From: an uncultured Ruminococcus sp.
Lineage (GTDB): Bacteria > Bacillota > Clostridia > Oscillospirales > Acutalibacteraceae
DNA length: 10,004 bases
Direction: 5' to 3'
Assembly (NCBI GenBank): GCA_958403905.1
Contig: CATXZD010000026.1
Location: forward strand, 1 to 10,004
Shown here: positions 7,248 through 10,004 of the stretch, piece by piece
Layout: each line of letters starts with the position of its first letter
Position numbering within the stretch: position 1 is the stretch's first letter
The notes under the pieces: generated by a model
Told to the model about the DNA's origin: nothing
Databases searched by the model: none
The model's input: only the letters and a program-made list of their open reading frames with translations
Program-made: the position numbers and the translations under genes

Positions 7248-7318
7248 TGTCAATAAAAAACTGAGCCACTTCGCTAATAAAAAAGTGAGCCAGATTTGAT
7301 AAAATAATTTTGAGCCAC
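7248..7318. repeat. Three 24-25 bp repeats, IS21-like insertion sequence end
   Basis: TGAGCCA recurs at 7262, 7286 and 7311, each time after an A-rich stretch (AATAAAAAAC, AATAAAAAAG, AAAATAATTT). IS21-family elements carry such multiple short repeats at each end and start with TGT; the TGTC at 7248 would fit as the tip. No istA or istB gene is present, so this would be a remnant. Confidence 0.5.
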
Positions 7319-7616
7319 TAATCGTGATTCAGGGTCGAATCAATACGGTAAGACGAGCTGCAGTTCATATTCAGAACAAAAGATCGGAAGGGACTCTGGT
7401 TCCGAAAAATAAACCGTGTAAACGCAATAATCGCCAAATTTCTGACAATACTAAAATTGCAGCCAAACATGGCAACGCTGAGGAGCGACCTGACGCAGGC
7501 TGTGAGATAAAACGATGGAAAGCGGCGGCAGAAATGTCGTTGTTTTTCAATATTCCACCGGATATCTCCAAAGCGGATAAACCTCAGGGGTTTGGGGACA
7601 GAGTCCCCGACAGCCG
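7319..7616. other. Non-coding stretch, probably insertion-sequence debris
   Basis: I find no gene here. Short open frames exist on both strands (for example 7324-7620 plus), but none has a ribosome binding site or recognisable motif. The left part probably belongs to the IS21-like end and the right part to the 3' non-coding tail of the IS256-like transposase. The only structure is a hairpin GGGGAC-aga-GTCCCC at 7594-7608, just beyond the transposase stop; without a T-run it is a poor terminator. Confidence 0.45.
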
Positions 7617-8201
7617 TTAGGCTGCAAATCTGTCCTCAAAATATATCGCAAACTGAGAATACGCCAGTCCCCAGTCTCTGATAGGCATAGTCCACTTCTT
7701 GGCTATCTCGTGGGTCGCCAGATACAAAGCCTTCAAAAGCGCTGTATTGCTTGGAAATACGCTTCTCTGCTTGTTCAGACGACGGTAGCCGCTGTTAAGG
7801 CTTTCAATGGCATTGGTGGTGTAAATGACCTTTCTGACCTGTGCGGAAAATTTGAAGATCGGCGAGATCACATTCCAATTTTTGTACCAGCCCTTCATAG
7901 CGTTGGGATAATCTTTCTCCCACTTTTCCGTTACACGTTCAAGCTGCTCAAGTGCAGCGTCTTCGGACGGAGCGTGATAAATGGTTTTCAGGTCACTTGC
8001 AAACTCTTTCTTATTTTTCTCACCAACATATTTCAGTGTATTTCTTACTTGATGAACTATGCAGCGTTGCAATTCTGTTTGCGGAAATGCCGCATTTACA
8101 GCCTCTTTCATACCGCTCAGACCATCGGCACATATCACGAGAATGTCCTTTACGCCACGATTTTTCAGCTCATTCAGCACTCCGAGCCAATACTTTGCAC
8201 T
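7617..8201 (-). pseudogene. IS256/Mutator-family transposase, C-terminal half only
   Basis: About 194 residues remain of a protein that normally has about 400; the frame opens at SAKYWLGVLNELKNRGVKD. Family marks present: ICADGLSGMKEAV (a catalytic Asp), CIVHQVRNTLKYV, VIYTTNAIESLNSGYRRLNK (catalytic Glu) and WGLAYSQFAIYF. The N-terminal DNA-binding region and the first catalytic Asp are missing, so it cannot work. GTG 8180 can open the frame but lies inside the family's conserved region and is not a real start. The break coincides with the last codons of the neighbouring gene (8202), marking a deletion or insertion junction. Confidence 0.88.
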
Positions 8202-8906
8202 TCAATTTTCGTCGATTTTTTTTATAGAAACAACAATATTGCTATCTGTATAGTATATTATTTCATACTTTGATTTACTATATTTTTCATAACAATCTAT
8301 TGCATCTTTATATGGAATTAGAAACTTCTTTCTATGATCATCACTTTCAACAGATGTTAAAAGTTGAATTGCCAGACCATTAACTTTTTTTTCGCCTCGC
8401 CAATATGTTTCACAATATGGAGCCGACTCAAATAGTTCTATTTCTGTTTCCGATTCTTCGCTAATATTTTTATCTACGCAAACCAACATTTTCATTTGTG
8501 CAAATGCACTAAAATGTTTTAAATTAAATTGTTTCGATATATTCATCAAAAATATTATAGGGATCATTAAAATAATAGTAATTACAAATGATTCTATACG
8601 ATAAAATCTCATTTGATATTTATTATAATACTCTTTATTAATTGACGAATCGGGGTGCCAAATAAAGTGAACAATAGGTGTTAAAATACATGATATAGCA
8701 AACGAAACAGCAAAAAAGGAAATCAAATTTGCAATTAAAATTAGTTTAACCTGATGAAGATAATCAGCATCGGATACACTTATATTTTCATAGGATTTAG
8801 TAATATACAATGAATAAATGCTGGCGGCTAAAATCGAAAACATAGCGATTGCAAATATGTACCATGATTTATTACGCTTTTTATTGCTTTGTTGCATTTT
8901 ATTCAT
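8202..8906 (-). CDS. Three-helix membrane protein, unknown function
   Basis: The product has 234 residues; ATG 8906 follows GGGAG (8913-8917) by six bases. The N-terminus is basic (SNKKRNKS). Hydrophobic segments lie near 15-35 (YIFAIAMFSILAASIYSLYI), 54-80 (LILIANLISFFAVSFAISCI) and 101-123 (FVITIILMIPIIFLMNI). A soluble C-terminal domain of about 110 residues follows (QMKMLVCVDKNISEESETE to SIKKIDEN); with three helices and a cytoplasmic N-terminus it should face outside. I recognise no family. The gene is very AT-rich (16 of 60 G+C in 8701-8760). Its stop TGA (8202-8204) sits exactly at the truncated transposase, so the native C-terminus may have been lost. Confidence 0.75.
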   Translation of the reverse strand: MNKMQQSNKKRNKSWYIFAIAMFSILAASIYSLYITKSYENISVSDADYLHQVKLILIANLISFFAVSFAISCILTPIVHFIWHPDSSINKEYYNKYQMRFYRIESFVITIILMIPIIFLMNISKQFNLKHFSAFAQMKMLVCVDKNISEESETEIELFESAPYCETYWRGEKKVNGLAIQLLTSVESDDHRKKFLIPYKDAIDCYEKYSKSKYEIIYYTDSNIVVSIKKIDEN

Positions 8907-9011
8907 TTCTTTCTCCCAAAATATTGTTTTTAATGTACGTAATTACTTTCTCAGAATAAGTTCTTTCAGAATTGAAGCTATCACTAGGAATGATTTTGTA
9001 AATTGTGTCAT
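8899..9011 (-). pseudogene. Small gene between the membrane proteins, apparently frameshifted
   Basis: ATG 9011 follows AAGG (9019-9022) by seven bases. In its own frame it gives only 22 residues (MTQFTKSFLVIASILKELIL..., stop 8943). In another frame the region encodes a more protein-like string ending at 8899: IYKIIPSDSFNSERTYSEK then VITYIKNNILGERNE, but that frame has no start codon. The start reads ATG ACA CA ATT TAC; taking out one CA of the ACACA would join ATG ACA directly to ATT TAC and give an intact 36-residue ORF whose stop overlaps the ATG of the next gene. I infer a two-base insertion. A translated 22-residue peptide is the alternative. Confidence 0.4.
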
Positions 9012-9026
9012 TGTTTTTCCTTCTTA

Positions 9027-9767
9027 TTATTCAACCGTGTATTCAATCGTGTTACTAATGGGAGTATATTCTCCTGTAGCATCATCATAATCAATCACTA
9101 AAGTAACTGTGTAATCGCCTTTATCAGCAAAAGTCAAAAAATTAGTCCAAGTTTTACGGTATGCCTGAAAACATTTGCATAATTTGCCATTTTGGGTTAC
9201 ATACCAAAATAAGTTTTTATCAGTTTCTTTCTGCGGTATTTCGGGTCTGTTTATAAGAATAATATTTTTATTTTCTTCAATCGTAATTTCCGCTAATAGA
9301 ATTGAATCATCATCTTTTAAATCAGAAGAGGATACAACGCTCTGATTTTCTTTAATATTTGTTTGATGTTCAGGCGTAATTTCATAATCAAATGCTTTTA
9401 AATTCATATGAATGAGCATACAGAGAAAAAAGAGCAAAAACATTATAAAAATGCGAAAAAATTGTTTTTTATAAATTGCCTTAAAAAAATTAAATTTATT
9501 CCTGTATGTATAATGCTCACCCTTATAGGTTCTGTACGGAAACTCAACCAGCGTCAAAATGAGTTTAGAAGCATTATAAGAACATATAAAAATCATTAAA
9601 AAGTATAATATCTTTGTTAAATGAAGTTCTGCCTTAAATTCACAAAATACATTATTATAAAAATAATCAAATCCTGCAAATGCAATTATGTATAGCATCA
9701 AATTCGGAAATATCAAAAGAGAAAGGTAATTATCTTTCTCTTCTACATTTCTGGGATATTTACGCAT
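9027..9767 (-). CDS. Three-helix membrane protein with C-terminal Ig-like domain
   Basis: The product has 246 residues; ATG 9767 follows GAAGG by nine bases and overlaps the end of the upstream frame by 8 bp, typical of an operon. Hydrophobic segments lie near 15-37 (SLLIFPNLMLYIIAFAGF), 50-74 (LTKILYFLMIFICSYNASKL) and 102-121 (FFRIFIMFLLFFLCMLIHM). The last 120 residues look extracytoplasmic, with a closing stretch KGDYTVTLVIDYDDATGEY and ISNTIEYTVE that resembles strands of a bacterial Ig-like or PKD-like beta sandwich. No family is recognised. Topology matches that of the 8202-8906 gene, suggesting the two act as a pair or descend from a duplication. Confidence 0.75.
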   Translation of the reverse strand: MRKYPRNVEEKDNYLSLLIFPNLMLYIIAFAGFDYFYNNVFCEFKAELHLTKILYFLMIFICSYNASKLILTLVEFPYRTYKGEHYTYRNKFNFFKAIYKKQFFRIFIMFLLFFLCMLIHMNLKAFDYEITPEHQTNIKENQSVVSSSDLKDDDSILLAEITIEENKNIILINRPEIPQKETDKNLFWYVTQNGKLCKCFQAYRKTWTNFLTFADKGDYTVTLVIDYDDATGEYTPISNTIEYTVE

Positions 9768-10003
9768 CTGTCAACACCTTCTCAAGCTTTGCTATCATTA
9801 TTTTCGCAGAAGTTATGTCAGAATTATCACGCAGTGCTGAAAATAGTTCTGGAGCACTCTCTTTAAAATCGACATATTTCTTTTCAGATAATAATCTTGC
9901 ATAAGCTAACCTATAATAATAATTTTGAACATCCACTAGTCGAATATTGGTACCCGCCTAATAACATACCGCCCCTAAATAAAAGATCCCCAAGCTGCGG
10001 TTC
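9760..10003 (-). pseudogene. 3' end of an upstream gene, apparently frameshifted
   Basis: Two overlapping open frames are visible. From the window edge, 10003 to TAG 9911-9913 gives EPQLGDLLFRGGMLLGGYQY and STSGCSKLLL. A second frame, open from 9957 to TAA 9760, gives DVQNYYYRLAYARLL, SEKKYVDFKESAPELFSAL and SAKIMIAKLEKVLTDA. Possible start GTG 9936 has no ribosome binding site. A one-base shift between 9957 and 9914 would join them into one helical C-terminus, so a frameshifted gene continuing beyond the window is the simplest reading. Its function is unknown; it would be the first visible member of the minus-strand operon. Confidence 0.4.
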
Positions 10004-10004
10004 G

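Noticed and set aside
7324..7620. 98-residue plus-strand open frame
   Set aside because: It has no ribosome binding site or recognisable motif, and it sits in likely insertion-sequence non-coding DNA.
9934..9953. Cluster of ACTAGT, AATATT and GGTACC sites resembling a cloning polylinker
   Set aside because: Two protein-like frames run through it and the flanks do not look like a vector I recognise; chance is sufficient, although a vector screen would settle it.

Overview
The window looks like an accessory region from a low-to-moderate GC Clostridia-type genome, possibly Ruminococcus/Oscillospiraceae-like. That placement is inferred from A-purine-rich ribosome binding sites, AT-rich composition and the kinds of insertion sequences present, not from a marker gene. 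The core is a plus-strand operon (about 1.5-7.1 kb) boxed in by defective insertion sequences. Beyond it lies a separate, very AT-rich minus-strand cluster of membrane-protein genes that runs off the right end.

Layout. 65-1323: a complete-length but doubly broken IS3-family element (orfA with an internal TGA, orfB with an in-frame deletion in its catalytic core) with 15-bp perfect terminal inverted repeats. 1324-1560: intergenic, with an extended -10 promoter and a good ribosome binding site. 1561-4536: one reading frame for a zinc-ribbon/TIR/helical-repeat/membrane protein, cut by a single in-frame TAG at 2746. 4557-6449: one reading frame for a zinc-ribbon/SPFH (YdjI-like) protein with four C-terminal zinc ribbons, cut by a single in-frame TAA at 5559. 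6452-7144: a four-helix membrane protein. 7175-7223: a strong intrinsic terminator closing the operon. 7248-7318: three 24-25 bp repeats resembling an IS21-family end. 7617-8201: the C-terminal part of an IS256/Mutator transposase. 8202-10003, minus strand: two three-helix membrane proteins of unknown function, a small and apparently frameshifted ORF between them, and the 3' end of a further, apparently frameshifted gene overlapping the first of them.

How the genes may work together. TIR domains often hydrolyse NAD+ or make NAD-derived signals in bacterial immunity; SPFH proteins form membrane-associated scaffolds. A TIR protein with a membrane-embedded tail, a YdjI-like SPFH protein and a small four-helix membrane protein in one transcription unit suggest a membrane-associated sensing or conflict system; this is inference. 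In this copy both large genes carry one premature stop each while the rest of each frame is intact, so the system appears recently inactivated, or else depends on readthrough. A 333-bp near-perfect tandem duplication inside the helical-repeat part shows that the gene was recently changing in length.
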